The translations under genes and the position numbers were made by a program. A stretch of DNA of 64,000 nt, from the NCBI RefSeq assembly GCF_022402485.1, contig NZ_JAKRSA010000020.1, positions 62,001 to 126,000 on the forward strand. The letters run 5' to 3'. Position 1 is the first letter of the stretch; each line of letters starts with the position of its first letter. Source of the stretch: Phenylobacterium sp. (GTDB lineage: Bacteria > Pseudomonadota > Alphaproteobacteria > Caulobacterales > Caulobacteraceae). The notes under the pieces were generated by a model. It was not told the DNA's origin, did not search any database, and saw only the letters and a list, made by a program, of their open reading frames with translations. Below, piece after piece: positions 50,578 through 60,325 of the stretch.

Positions 50578-51735
50578 ATGCTTGCTAGACAGACCTTCCA
50601 GATCCGCCCGCTGCCCACCCTGTTCTTCGGGGTGGATTCGAGCCTGGATCTTGCCACCCATGTGAAGGCCCTGGGCCGGACTGGGGCGCTGATCGTCACC
50701 GACAAGGGCCTGATGGCCAGCGGCGCGGCGAGCGCCCTGTTGGACAAGCTGGTGGCGGACGGCGTGCAGGTGGAGGTGTTCGATGGGGTGTCGGCCAATC
50801 CCACGGACGAGAATGTCGAGGCTGGTGCCCTTCGGCTACGCGCCCTGGGCCATGCGGTTGTGGTCGCCCTTGGCGGCGGCTCGTCCATGGACTGCGGCAA
50901 GGCCATCGCGCTGCTCGCCACAAATGGCGACAAGGTCACCGATCTGCAGACCCGTGGGCCGAAGGCGCCTGGCGTGCCGGTGATCGCCGTGGCGACCACG
51001 GCCGGTACCGGGTCTGAGACCAACTCGGCCTGCGTGATCACCAACACTGCCCTGGGCCGCAAGACCTATGTCATGCATCCGAGCATCGTGCCGGTGGTGT
51101 CGGTGCTGGACCCCAAGTTGACCCTGGGTCTGCCTCGCTATCCGACCGCGACCTGCGGCTTCGATGTCCTGACCCATGCCATTGAGGCCTTCACCTCCAA
51201 CCGCACCACCCCCTATTCGGACGCCGTGGCCCTCGGGGCCATCCAGCTGGTCGCCCGCCATGTGCGCAAGGTGGTGGAGGACGGCTCGGACCTGGAGGCC
51301 CGCTCGCAGATGCTGCTGGCCTCGAGCATGGCCGCCATCGCCTTCAACGTTTCGGGTCTTGGTGCGGCTCACGGGACCGGCCATGCCCTGTCGGCGCGGC
51401 TGAACGCCGCCCACGGCCAGACCCTGGCCACCATGCTGCCCCACGTCATGGCCTATAATCTGGATGTCTGCGCCGCCAAGTATGCCCAGGTGGCCGAGGC
51501 CCTGGGGGCCGGCAAGCCCGGGGCTTCTGTGGAAGCCCAGGCCCAGGCCGCCATCGACGCCGTTGTCAGCCTGCGCGAGGACATCGGCATCAACCGGTCG
51601 ATCCGCGACCTGGGGGGCACAGATGACCTGCTGGCGCTGCTGGTGGGCGATGCCCTGGCCGATGGGGTGAACCTGAGCAACGCCCGTCCGGTGGACGCGG
51701 CAGCCATTGAGGCCCTCTACAAGGCCGCCTGGTAG
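50578..51735 (+). CDS. Iron-containing alcohol dehydrogenase
   Basis: A 385-aa type III alcohol dehydrogenase. NAD site: VVALGGGSSMDCGKAIAL and TTAGTGSE; metal ligands are in GFDVLTHAIEAF (Asp, His), HGTGHALS and NAAHGQTLA. It oxidises primary alcohols or reduces aldehydes with NAD(P). Start ATG 50578 follows GGGGAG. The upstream region has a run of A/T (aaataacaaaataatttt) unlike the neighbourhood. Confidence 0.93.
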   Translation: MLARQTFQIRPLPTLFFGVDSSLDLATHVKALGRTGALIVTDKGLMASGAASALLDKLVADGVQVEVFDGVSANPTDENVEAGALRLRALGHAVVVALGGGSSMDCGKAIALLATNGDKVTDLQTRGPKAPGVPVIAVATTAGTGSETNSACVITNTALGRKTYVMHPSIVPVVSVLDPKLTLGLPRYPTATCGFDVLTHAIEAFTSNRTTPYSDAVALGAIQLVARHVRKVVEDGSDLEARSQMLLASSMAAIAFNVSGLGAAHGTGHALSARLNAAHGQTLATMLPHVMAYNLDVCAAKYAQVAEALGAGKPGASVEAQAQAAIDAVVSLREDIGINRSIRDLGGTDDLLALLVGDALADGVNLSNARPVDAAAIEALYKAAW

Positions 51736-52052
51736 TCGGCGTCAGGGGCGGTCTCGTCGGACGGCTGCGGCGGTCAGGTCTGCGATCTGCCGCAGCCTCA
51801 GGCGATCGTCTGAGAGCTCAAGGGGGGCGACGGTCTCCTGATTGGCGTCCCAAGTCTGCGCCGATCAGGGTCCGGGCGGCGTCCGGCTCCAGCATATGTT
51901 CTGATCTGGCATAGGGCGCATGGGCCTTGCCGCAGTTGGCGTCGCGCAGCAAGCTAGCCGCTGCACCCAATGACCGTATAGACCCATACAGTCATACTCC
52001 CGGCTTTCGGGCGAGACATCGCCGGGGCCGCGCCGGCTCAAGGACATTTTCC
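51736..52052. other. 317-bp intergenic region
   Basis: No gene is supported. The only ORF (51865-52047 minus, 60 aa) has no recognisable pattern. The stretch ends with the 24-bp inverted repeat at 51971-51994 and the promoter of the next oxidoreductase gene. Confidence 0.6.
51971..51994. promoter_or_regulatory. Inverted repeat upstream of the CurA-like gene
   Basis: TGACCGTAT-AGACCC-ATACAGTCA has 9-bp arms with one mismatch, ending 58 bp before ATG 52053. Size and symmetry fit a TetR- or MarR-type operator, but no such regulator is encoded nearby. Confidence 0.55.
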
Positions 52053-53036
52053 ATGACCCTCACCCGTCAGATCCATCTCGTGCGCCGGCCCCAGGGGGTA
52101 CCCACCCTGGACGACTTCGCCCTTGTGGAGGTGCCAGTGGCCGATGCTGGGGAAGGCCAGGTGCAGGTCGAGGCCCTGATGATGTCGGTGGATCCCTATA
52201 TGCGCCCGCGGCTGGATGCCGATCAGCCACTCAACGCGCCCCTGCTGGGCGGGGGCATCGGCCGGATCGTCCAGTCTCATCACCCCCGGTTCGCCGTGGG
52301 CGATCTGGTGCGTCATGGGGCAGGCTTCCAGGCGAGGTTTCTGTCCGAGGGCAAGGGCCTGTCGGTGCTGAAGCGCGATCCAGCCCTGCCCCTTAGCGTC
52401 TATCTCCATGCCCTCGGTGCCACGGGCATCACCGCCTATGGCGGCCTGCTGGAAACCGGAGCGCTCAAGGACGGGGAGCAGGTCTTCATCTCCACCGCCG
52501 CCGGCGCCGTGGGTTCGGTGGCCGCCCAGATCGCCAAGATCAAAGGGTGCTATGTGGTCGGCTCCACCGGGGCCGATGACAAGGCCGCCTGGTTGCGCGA
52601 CGAGGTCGGTCTGGACGCGGTGATCAATTACAAGACCCAGGACCTGGCCCAGGCCCTGAAAGACGCGACTCCCCAAGGCATCGATGTCTATTTTGAGAAC
52701 GTAGGCGGAGCCCACCTCGACGCAGTCCTGCCGCGCATGAATGTCCGCGGCCGCATCCCGGTCTGTGGCATGATCTCTACCTATAACGGGGGCGGCGAGG
52801 GGGTGAAGAACCTGTTCAACCTCATCTATGGCCGCATCCGCATGGAGGGCTTCGTGGCCAGCGACTTTGGCCATCTGAACGCAGCTTTCCTGGCCGACAT
52901 GACAGGCTGGCTGAAGGACGGACGGGTGAAGTACCAGGAGACCATATTGGAGGGGTTTGAGCGCGCCCCTGAGGGCCTGATCGGCCTGTTCTCCGGCGTC
53001 AACAGCGGCAAGATGCTCATCCACATAGCCGATTAG
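52053..53036 (+). CDS. NADP-dependent medium-chain oxidoreductase (CurA/leukotriene reductase type)
   Basis: A 327-aa zinc-independent MDR enzyme: DPYMRPRLD near residue 50, LGATGITAYGGLLETG, the nucleotide loop STAAGAVGSVAAQIAKIKGCYVVGSTGADDK, and FENVGGAHLDAVL. The group reduces enones such as 15-oxo-prostaglandins or curcumin. The start ATG 52053 fits the family; the track ORF is longer. It lies 81 bp before another MDR gene. Confidence 0.9.
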   Translation: MTLTRQIHLVRRPQGVPTLDDFALVEVPVADAGEGQVQVEALMMSVDPYMRPRLDADQPLNAPLLGGGIGRIVQSHHPRFAVGDLVRHGAGFQARFLSEGKGLSVLKRDPALPLSVYLHALGATGITAYGGLLETGALKDGEQVFISTAAGAVGSVAAQIAKIKGCYVVGSTGADDKAAWLRDEVGLDAVINYKTQDLAQALKDATPQGIDVYFENVGGAHLDAVLPRMNVRGRIPVCGMISTYNGGGEGVKNLFNLIYGRIRMEGFVASDFGHLNAAFLADMTGWLKDGRVKYQETILEGFERAPEGLIGLFSGVNSGKMLIHIAD

Positions 53037-53117
53037 GGCTGATTGGGGCTCGCAGCAGCCCGTCGCAGGCCTTCATTCCAGAACAAACACCACACCTAAA
53101 TCCTTGGGAGACCCCAG

Positions 53118-54260
53118 ATGACTTTCGACATGAACACCACCGGCCTGCAGCTGCGATCCCTGGTGAAATCCAGCGGAGAGCTGGAACTGTCCCTGGCCCG
53201 CGTGCCGGTTCAGCCGCCAGCGGCCGGCGAGGTTCTGGTGCGAATCGAAGGTTCGCCGATCAACCCCTCTGACCTTGGCCTGCTGGTGAGCGCGGCCGAT
53301 ATGAGCCAGGCCAAGGCCAGCGGCACGGCAGAAAGCCCCGTGATCACTGCGCCGATCCCCGCGGCCTATCTGAAGGCCATGGCTGCGCGGCTGGACGAGT
53401 CTATGCCTGTGGGCAATGAGGGAGCCGGCGTGGTGGTGGCGGCCGGGGAGGGGGCTGAGGCTCTGATCGGCAAGACCGTCGCCATCCTGGGCGGGGCCAT
53501 GTACGCCGAGTACCGCACTCTGCGGGCCGCCGACTGCCTGCTGCTGCCCGATGATGTGACGCCAGCTGAAGGCGCGTCATGCTTCGTCAACCCGCTCACC
53601 GCCCTGGGGATGGTCGAGACCATGCGCCGGGAGGGCCATACCGCCCTGGTCCATACGGCGGCGGCCTCGAACCTCGGTCAGATGCTGAACCGTCTCTGCC
53701 TCAAGGATGGGGTGGCGCTGGTGAACATCGTCCGCAACCAGGCCCAGGCTGATCTCCTGCGCAGCCAGGGGGCCGTCCATGTCCTGGACAGCACCGCGCC
53801 GAACTTTGGCGAAGAGCTGGTTGAAGCCCTGGTGACCACGGGCGCGACGCTTGCCTTTGACGCCATCGGCGGCGGCCGGCTGGTGGGTCAGATTCTCACC
53901 GCCATGGAGGTGGCTGCCAATCGTAAGGCCACCGAGTACAGCCGCTATGGCTCGACGACCTACAAGCAGGCCTACATCTATGGCGGCCTCGACACCCGCC
54001 CCACCGAATTGAACCGGGGCTTTGGCATGTCCTGGGGGGTCGGGGGCTGGCTGCTGACGCCGTTCCTGATGAAGATCGGCGGCGAAGCTGCTCAAGCCCT
54101 GCGCCAGCGTGTGGCCTCGGAGCTGAAGACCACCTTTGCCAGCCACTACACCGCCGAGATCTCCCTGGCTGAGGCCCTGCAGCTGGACATCCTCGCGGCC
54201 TATAACCGCCGGGCGACCGGGGAAAAGTACCTGATCAATCCCAGCAAGACGGCCAGCTGA
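53118..54260 (+). CDS. Zinc-type medium-chain dehydrogenase family protein
   Basis: A 380-aa MDR protein. The GroES-like N-terminus has GSPINPSDLGLL and VGNEGAGVVVAAG; the Rossmann part has ALVHTAAASNLGQMLNRLC with a GxxA-like turn, and LAFDAIGGGRL. The usual zinc cysteines are missing, so it is probably a quinone- or enoyl-reductase-like member. It may be co-transcribed with the preceding oxidoreductase. Confidence 0.88.
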   Translation: MTFDMNTTGLQLRSLVKSSGELELSLARVPVQPPAAGEVLVRIEGSPINPSDLGLLVSAADMSQAKASGTAESPVITAPIPAAYLKAMAARLDESMPVGNEGAGVVVAAGEGAEALIGKTVAILGGAMYAEYRTLRAADCLLLPDDVTPAEGASCFVNPLTALGMVETMRREGHTALVHTAAASNLGQMLNRLCLKDGVALVNIVRNQAQADLLRSQGAVHVLDSTAPNFGEELVEALVTTGATLAFDAIGGGRLVGQILTAMEVAANRKATEYSRYGSTTYKQAYIYGGLDTRPTELNRGFGMSWGVGGWLLTPFLMKIGGEAAQALRQRVASELKTTFASHYTAEISLAEALQLDILAAYNRRATGEKYLINPSKTAS

Positions 54261-54381
54261 GTTTGAGCGGCCCCCCGCCGGTCCATGGGCGTCAAGGGTT
54301 CAGTCCCTCGGCGCACAGGATCGGCGGGCGTCGCCCGCATCGAGCAGGTCCACGCCATGGCGCGTTTCGGATGAAGAGGTG

Positions 54382-54455
54382 TGGAGGCCTGGCCCGGAAT
54401 CGAACCGGGGTGCACGGATTTGCAATCCGCTGCGTAACCACTCCGCCACCAGGCC
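54382..54455 (-). tRNA. tRNA-Cys (GCA)
   Basis: On the minus strand the sequence folds as a 74-nt tRNA with CCA encoded. The acceptor GGCCTGG pairs with CCAGGCC. The anticodon arm is GCGGA-TTGCAAA-TCCGT (anticodon GCA). The T arm is CCCGG-TTCGATT-CCGGG. The discriminator is T. No integrase or repeat was found beside it. Confidence 0.95.
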
Positions 54456-54612
54456 ATCCGGTCGACGCTTCCTTTTCAGGCGCGCCGTCTTGTGCGGAGG
54501 CGGATCGCTAACAGAACCGCCGCCTCGCGGCAATCTCTCTTGCGGCGGGTGATTGCGCTTCAGTCCGGGCCGGACCTATAAGCGCGCTTCACCTGCACCG
54601 TCCCGAGGTCAC

Positions 54613-55182
54613 ATGGTCGACTTCTCCGCCGCCCGCCTGAACATGGTCGACAGCCAGGTCCGGACCAATGATGTCACAGACCTCAGGGTCCAGGACGCCA
54701 TGCGTGCGATCGCCCGGGAGAACCTGCTGCCGCCAGGTCGCGCTTTCCTGGCCTATGCTGATGCCGAGGTCCCCTACGCCCCGGGTCGCGCCCTGCTGGC
54801 GCCTCGGGATGTGGCCAAGCTGCTGCATGCCCTGGCGGTCACGCCGGGTCAGAAGGCCCTGGCCATTGCTGCCCCCTATGGCGCGGCGGTTCTCGAACAT
54901 GCCGGACTCGAGGTCGAACGCCTGGATGGGGAAGATCTCAGCTCGCCCAAGGCCAGTGCCTATGACGTGATCATCTGCGAAGGTGCTGTGGCAAAGACTC
55001 CCGAGGCCTGGACCTCAGCCCTCGCGCAGGGGGGACGGCTGGCCCTGGTCGAGCGCATGGGGCCAGTGGGCAAGGCTGTGATCTATACCCAAAGCCCCAC
55101 GGGGCTGGCGCGGCGGGAAATATTTGACGCCACCCCAAGTTATCTCGGCGGCTTTGAGCCTGAGCAAGGATTTGCCTTCTAA
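54613..55182 (+). CDS. Degenerate protein-L-isoaspartate methyltransferase-like protein
   Basis: A 189-aa protein of the Pcm family by its N-terminus (NMVDSQVRTNDVTDLRVQDAMRAIARENLLPP) and its general pattern. The SAM-binding motif, normally G-x-G-S-G-Y, is replaced by LAIAAPYGAAVLEHAG, so methyl transfer is doubtful. It stands just before a TolC-type gene, a pairing common in Alphaproteobacteria. Start ATG 54613; the track ORF begins 60 bp earlier. It may have been retained for another role. Confidence 0.82.
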   Translation: MVDFSAARLNMVDSQVRTNDVTDLRVQDAMRAIARENLLPPGRAFLAYADAEVPYAPGRALLAPRDVAKLLHALAVTPGQKALAIAAPYGAAVLEHAGLEVERLDGEDLSSPKASAYDVIICEGAVAKTPEAWTSALAQGGRLALVERMGPVGKAVIYTQSPTGLARREIFDATPSYLGGFEPEQGFAF

Positions 55183-55305
55183 GGTGCGCTGAAATGCGCG
55201 CGGAAGTCGCGTGTGAAAAAAGCTTAAGGTTACGCCCCCTGGCCGAGTTCAGAACAGAGGGCCATATAGGGCGTAGAGCTACATCGCCTTAGTCGGGGAC
55301 TACGT

Positions 55306-56814
55306 ATGTTCATCAGCCGTCGCGGAGCCTTGCTCGCCGCCGTATTCAGTGCGGGCCTGTCCCTGGGAGGCCCCGCAGCGGCCGACACCCTGGCCGACGC
55401 CCTGGCGCTCGCCTATGAGACCAATCCGGTACTGCAGGCTCAGCGGGCCTCCCTTCGCGCCCTGGATGAGAACGTGGTCCAGGCCCGGGCCGGATGGCGG
55501 CCCTCGATCAGCGCCTCGGCTTCCGGCACCTATAGCGAAACCCGCACACCGGGGGCGGGTGGACCCGTCGATCTGAATGGTGATGGAATCCCGGACGGAG
55601 TCGCCGCGGGCGGCATTGATGAGCGCAATTCGGCCAATGCCGGCTTTGCCCTGAACCAGCCGATCTGGACGGGTGGACGAGTTGGGTCGGCGGTGTCTGC
55701 TGCCCGGGCCGATATTCTGGCGGGACAGGAAAACCTGCGGCGCATTGAAGCCGAGGTTCTGGGCGACGTCATCGTGGCCTATGTGGATGTGCGCCGCGAC
55801 CAGGAAGCCCTTCGAATCCGACAGAACAACGTCCAGGTCCTGACCCGGCAACTGGAAGAGACCGACGCCCGATTTGAAGTTGGTGAGATCACCCGCACCG
55901 ACGTGGCCCAGGCCCAGGCCCGCCTGGCGGCTGCCGAGGCCCAGCTGCGCTCGGCCGAGGCCGGTCTGGCCATCAGCCGCGCTGAGTATGCCGCCGTAGT
56001 AGGGCAGAACCCGGGGGATCTCGACCCTGAACCCCCCTTGGCCACGATCCTGCCCCCTTCGGTCGAGCAGGCCTATGAGGCCGCCGAGCAGAACAACCCG
56101 CAGGTTCGTCAGGCGATCTATGCCGCCCAGGCCGCCGCTGCCCGGGTTTCTGCCGCCCGCGCCGATCGCATGCCGAATCTGTCGCTGAGCGGCACGGTGG
56201 GCTGGAGTGGTCTGGCCGATCCGTTTGAGCCTTCTGACTATTCCCGCAATGTCACCGGTCGGGCGACCTTGACCGTGCCGATCTTCACCGGGGGCCTGAA
56301 CAATTCCCGAGTCCGGGCGGCGCGGGAGCGTGAAACCGCCAGCGAGCAGTCAGTGGAGCAGGCCCGTCGGATTGCCCAGCAGAGTGTCACCCGCGCCTGG
56401 AGCCAGCTCCTGGCGGCCCGCGCCAATATCGGTTCCACCGATGTTCAGGTCCGCGCGGCCCGAATCGCCGCCGAAGGTGTGCGTCAGGAGCAGCAGGTGG
56501 GCTTGCGCACCACCATCGACGTGCTGAACGCCGAGCAGGAGCTGCGGGCGGCTGAGCTGGCCCAGATTTCGGCCCGGCGCGACGAGTATGTCGCCTCCGC
56601 CGCGGTACTTTCGGCCGTCGGACGTCTGGATGCCGCCAATTTGGCACCGGAACTGACCCCCTATGATCCCCAGGCCAATGGCCGCTCCCTGCGCTACACC
56701 TGGGGCTGGACCCCTTGGGAGGAACCGATCGGCCTGGTCGACTCGGTTTTCGTCCCTCAGGCGACGGAACTGGATCGTTCGGCACCGGTGAGCCCTGTCA
56801 GCACCGCGCAATAG
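55306..56814 (+). CDS. tolC: TolC-family outer-membrane efflux protein
   Basis: A 502-aa outer-membrane channel with a signal peptide (LLAAVFSAGLSLGGPAAA) and two repeats of long Ala/Glu/Arg-rich helices and beta segments (DTLADALALAYETNPVLQAQRASL near residue 27; ARFEVGEITRTDVAQAQARLAAAEAQL; VGLRTTIDVLNAEQELRAAELA). It should form the trimeric exit duct for type I secretion or multidrug pumps. The relative in Caulobacter (RsaF type) is found beside popZ and valS, as here. Confidence 0.92.
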   Translation: MFISRRGALLAAVFSAGLSLGGPAAADTLADALALAYETNPVLQAQRASLRALDENVVQARAGWRPSISASASGTYSETRTPGAGGPVDLNGDGIPDGVAAGGIDERNSANAGFALNQPIWTGGRVGSAVSAARADILAGQENLRRIEAEVLGDVIVAYVDVRRDQEALRIRQNNVQVLTRQLEETDARFEVGEITRTDVAQAQARLAAAEAQLRSAEAGLAISRAEYAAVVGQNPGDLDPEPPLATILPPSVEQAYEAAEQNNPQVRQAIYAAQAAAARVSAARADRMPNLSLSGTVGWSGLADPFEPSDYSRNVTGRATLTVPIFTGGLNNSRVRAARERETASEQSVEQARRIAQQSVTRAWSQLLAARANIGSTDVQVRAARIAAEGVRQEQQVGLRTTIDVLNAEQELRAAELAQISARRDEYVASAAVLSAVGRLDAANLAPELTPYDPQANGRSLRYTWGWTPWEEPIGLVDSVFVPQATELDRSAPVSPVSTAQ

Positions 56815-56926
56815 GTGACCATCGCCGCGACAACCGTCTTGCGTCGCAAAGCGGAAATTGCAGGATCGTTGCATCGCGCCTAGGCTGGCGCACGGATTCC
56901 CTACCGCATTAAACACGGCGCGCCTC

Positions 56927-57526
56927 ATGTCCGATCAGACCTCCCAAGAACCGACGATGGAGGAGATTCTCGCCTCCATTCGGCGCATCATTTCGGAGGA
57001 CGATGCGCCTGCGGAAGAGCCGACGGCTGAAGTGGCCGCGCCCCAGGCCGCGGCCCCGGAACCGGTGGTCAGCTTTGAGCCCGAGCCGGTCCCCGAACCG
57101 ACGCCCGTGGCGGCTTATGAGCCGCCTGCGCCCGAGCCCGAGGATGACGCCCTTGAACTGACTGAGCGCGTCGACCAGGTCGGCGACCTCGATGTCTACA
57201 GCCCGACGGTCGCCCCGGCATCGTCAGAGCCGGAATCAGCGGTCTATTCTCCGCCGCCGTCCAGCTACGAGCCGGTGAGCGAGCCCATCAGCCCGGCCAG
57301 TGACGAGGGTCTGCTGAGCCAGACGGCGGCCACTGCGGCCGCCTCGGCCTTCGGCCAGCTATCCGCCGCCATTGGCATGCCGCACACTGACCGCACCTTG
57401 GAGGATGTCGTCCGTGAGATGCTGCGTCCCCTGCTGAAGCAGTGGCTTGACGACCATCTGCCACAGATTGTCGAGGCGTCGGTCCGTGAGGAAGTCGAAC
57501 GCATCGCCCGCGGGCGGGTACGCTAA
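56927..57526 (+). CDS. popZ: Polar organizing protein PopZ (DUF2497)
   Basis: A 199-aa PopZ-family protein: the N-terminal client-binding helix TMEEILASIRRIISEDD (residues about 10-25), a long Pro/Glu-rich disordered linker (PEPVVSFEPEPVPEPTP), and the C-terminal oligomerisation helices from TLEDVVREMLRPLLKQWLDDHLPQIVEASVREEVERIARG. PopZ assembles at cell poles and anchors ParB and other proteins in Caulobacterales. Start ATG 56927. It is followed by a hairpin terminator and valS, an arrangement found in Caulobacter. Confidence 0.93.
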   Translation: MSDQTSQEPTMEEILASIRRIISEDDAPAEEPTAEVAAPQAAAPEPVVSFEPEPVPEPTPVAAYEPPAPEPEDDALELTERVDQVGDLDVYSPTVAPASSEPESAVYSPPPSSYEPVSEPISPASDEGLLSQTAATAAASAFGQLSAAIGMPHTDRTLEDVVREMLRPLLKQWLDDHLPQIVEASVREEVERIARGRVR

Positions 57527-57566
57527 ACCTTCTGTCTCTCACGTCCTCCGGGGCGTGTGAGTCGCC

Positions 57567-57591
57567 GAACCCGCCCCGCCCGGGCGGGTTC
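57567..57591 (+). terminator. Hairpin terminator of popZ
   Basis: GAACCCGCCC-CGCCC-GGGCGGGTTC is a perfect 10-bp stem starting 40 bp after the popZ stop, followed by a short T-containing stretch (gttcgtttc). Confidence 0.7.
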
Positions 57592-57658
57592 GTTCGTTTC
57601 GGCGCCGCATCCGGCTTTCGCGCTTCCGCAAGAGCCTGTCTGGACCCCTTGATCTGCC

Positions 57659-60325
57659 ATGCTTGAAAAGACCTTCGACCCCAAGACCGCCGAGCCTCGC
57701 CTCTATCAGGCGTGGGAGCAGTCCGGGGCGTTCGCGCCCATCGACGATCCGAATGCCGAACCGTTCTCCATTGTCATCCCGCCGCCGAACGTGACCGGGT
57801 CGCTGCACATCGGCCACGCCCTGAACAACACCCTGCAGGACGTGCTGATCCGGTTCGAGCGGATGCGGGGCAAGGCTGCGCTTTGGCTGCCAGGCACCGA
57901 CCACGCCGGCATCGCCACCCAGAACATCGTCGAGCGTCAGCTGGCGGAGGCGGGCAATATCAGCCGCCGGGATATGGGCCGGGAGGCCTTTGTCGAGAAG
58001 ATCTGGGAATGGAAGGCCAAGTCCGGCGGGACCATCGTCAACCAGCTTAGGCGCCTGGGTGCGTCCTGCGACTGGAGCCGTGAGCGCTTCACCCTGGACG
58101 AAGGTCTCTCGGATGCCGTGCGCAAGGTGTTCGTCCAACTCTACAAGGACGGCCTGATCTACCGCGACAAGCGGCTGGTGAATTGGGACCCGCACTTCCA
58201 GACCGCCATTTCAGACATCGAGGTCGAGCAGCGGGAGGTCGATGGCGCCTATTGGCACTTTGCCTATCCCCTGGAGGACGGTTCCGGCGAGATCGTGGTC
58301 GCCACCACCCGGCCTGAGACCATGCTCGGCGACACTGCCGTGGCGGTCCATCCTGACGATGAGCGCTACACGCACATGGTGGGCAAGGCGGTGCGCCTGC
58401 CCATCGTGAATCGGCCTATTCCCATCATTGCCGACGAATATCCCGATCCTGAAAAGGGCTCAGGCGCGGTGAAAATCACGCCAGCCCACGACTTCAACGA
58501 CTTCCAGGTGGGTAAGCGCCACAACCTGCCGGTCATCAATGTCTTTGATGACTTCGCGCGGATCAATGAGAACGCCCCGCTCGAATATCGCGGCCTGGAC
58601 CGGTTCGCTGCCCGCAAGAAGGTGGTGGAGGCCTTTGAGGCCCTGGGTCTGCTGCGAGAGATCGAAAAGACCCGCCATGTGGTGCCGCACGGCGACCGTT
58701 CGGGGTCTGTCGTCGAGCCCTATCTGACTGACCAGTGGTATGTGGACGCCAAGACCCTGGCGGCTCCGGCCATCAAGGCGGTGGAGGAGGGGCGCACGGT
58801 CTTCGAGCCCCGCAACTGGGACAAGACCTATTTCGAATGGATGCGGAACATCCAGCCCTGGTGCATCTCCCGCCAGCTCTGGTGGGGCCATCGTATCCCG
58901 GCCTGGTATGGTCCAGACGGCAAGGCCTTCGTGGCCGAGACCGAGGATGAGGCCAAGGCTGAAGCCCGCGAACACTATGGCCGCGACGAACCGCTGAAGC
59001 AGGACGAGGATGTCCTCGACACCTGGTTCTCCTCGGGTCTGTGGCCGTTCTCCACCATGGGCTGGCCGGAAAAGACCAGCGACCTGGCACGGTTCTATCC
59101 CACCCACACCCTGATCACCGGCTTTGACATCATCTTCTTCTGGGTCGCCCGGATGATGATGCAGGCCATTCATTTCACCGGCGAAGTGCCCTTCAAGCGG
59201 GTCTTCATCAACGCCCTGGTCCGGGACGCCGAGGGCAAGAAGATGTCCAAGTCCAAGGGCAATGTCCTGGACCCGCTGGAACTGGTGGATGAATTCGGGG
59301 CCGACGCCCTGCGCTTTACCCTGACGGCCATGTCGGGCCAGGCCCGGGACATCAAGCTCTCGCGTCAGCGTATTGAAGGCTATCGGAACTTTGGCACCAA
59401 GCTGTGGAACGCCACCCGGTTCTGCCAGATGAACGGCTGCGCCCGCGCCGAAGGCTTTGATCCGGCGACCCTGCAGGTTCCACTGAACCGCTGGATTGTC
59501 GGCGAGGCCGCCCGGACCAGCCAGGCGGTCACCAAGGCCCTCGACAACTGCGGTTTCGATGAGGCCGCAGGCCTGCTCTACCGGTTCATCTGGAATGTCT
59601 ATTGCGACTGGTACGTGGAACTGGCCAAGCCGATCCTGAACGGTGAGGACGCTGGCGCCAAAGCTGAAACCCAGGCGACGGCGGCCTGGACCCGCGACGT
59701 GATCCTGACCCTGCTGCATCCGATCATGCCCTTCCTCACCGAAGAGCTGTGGGCGCAGACCGCCGGGGAGGGGGCCCCCCGCACCCACCAGGGCTTCCTG
59801 ATGACCGCGCGATGGCCCGACCTGGGCGAGGCGCTGATCGATGGGGCGGCGGAGGCCGAAATCGGTCTGATCATCGCTGCGGTCAGTGAAGGCCGTTCCG
59901 TGCGTGCCGAATTGAATGTGCCCCCTGGGGCGCGGCCTGATCTGCTGATCATTGAGGCGAGCCCTGAGCAGCGTGACGTTCTTGCCCGCTCGGCGCCTGT
60001 GATCTGCCAGACCCTCCGCGTCGCCAGCGTCCAGGCGGTGGATCGGGCACCAGATGGGGCCATCCCCTTTGTGGTCGAAGGCGCAACCCTGGCCCTGCCA
60101 GTGGCGGCCTTCATCGACCTGGCGGCAGAAAGGGCGCGGCTTACCAAGGAGATCGCTGCCCTGGCCTCGGACGTCGAGCGCACGGCCAAGAAACTCGACA
60201 ATGCCGACTTCGTTGCCCGGGCACCGGAGGAGGTGGTCGAGGAGAACCGCGAGCGTATGGCCGAGGCGCAGGCCGCCAAGGGCAAACTCGAAGCTGCGCT
60301 GCAGCGGCTGGCCGGGGTCGGCTAG
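57659..60325 (+). CDS. valS: Valyl-tRNA synthetase
   Basis: An 888-aa class I synthetase: HIGH motif PPNVTGSLHIGHALN near residue 47, the editing domain with TTRPETMLGDTAVAVHPDDERY, KMSKS motif GKKMSKSKGN and a C-terminal coiled coil (residues about 820-888; ERARLTKEIAALASDVERTAKKLDNADFV). It charges tRNA-Val and clears threonine errors. It has its own upstream region after the popZ terminator. Length and domains are standard. Confidence 0.97.
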   Translation: MLEKTFDPKTAEPRLYQAWEQSGAFAPIDDPNAEPFSIVIPPPNVTGSLHIGHALNNTLQDVLIRFERMRGKAALWLPGTDHAGIATQNIVERQLAEAGNISRRDMGREAFVEKIWEWKAKSGGTIVNQLRRLGASCDWSRERFTLDEGLSDAVRKVFVQLYKDGLIYRDKRLVNWDPHFQTAISDIEVEQREVDGAYWHFAYPLEDGSGEIVVATTRPETMLGDTAVAVHPDDERYTHMVGKAVRLPIVNRPIPIIADEYPDPEKGSGAVKITPAHDFNDFQVGKRHNLPVINVFDDFARINENAPLEYRGLDRFAARKKVVEAFEALGLLREIEKTRHVVPHGDRSGSVVEPYLTDQWYVDAKTLAAPAIKAVEEGRTVFEPRNWDKTYFEWMRNIQPWCISRQLWWGHRIPAWYGPDGKAFVAETEDEAKAEAREHYGRDEPLKQDEDVLDTWFSSGLWPFSTMGWPEKTSDLARFYPTHTLITGFDIIFFWVARMMMQAIHFTGEVPFKRVFINALVRDAEGKKMSKSKGNVLDPLELVDEFGADALRFTLTAMSGQARDIKLSRQRIEGYRNFGTKLWNATRFCQMNGCARAEGFDPATLQVPLNRWIVGEAARTSQAVTKALDNCGFDEAAGLLYRFIWNVYCDWYVELAKPILNGEDAGAKAETQATAAWTRDVILTLLHPIMPFLTEELWAQTAGEGAPRTHQGFLMTARWPDLGEALIDGAAEAEIGLIIAAVSEGRSVRAELNVPPGARPDLLIIEASPEQRDVLARSAPVICQTLRVASVQAVDRAPDGAIPFVVEGATLALPVAAFIDLAAERARLTKEIAALASDVERTAKKLDNADFVARAPEEVVEENRERMAEAQAAKGKLEAALQRLAGVG

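Noticed and set aside
54382-54455. tRNA-Cys as an attachment site of an integrated element
   Set aside because: No integrase, direct repeat of the tRNA end or composition change was seen on either side.
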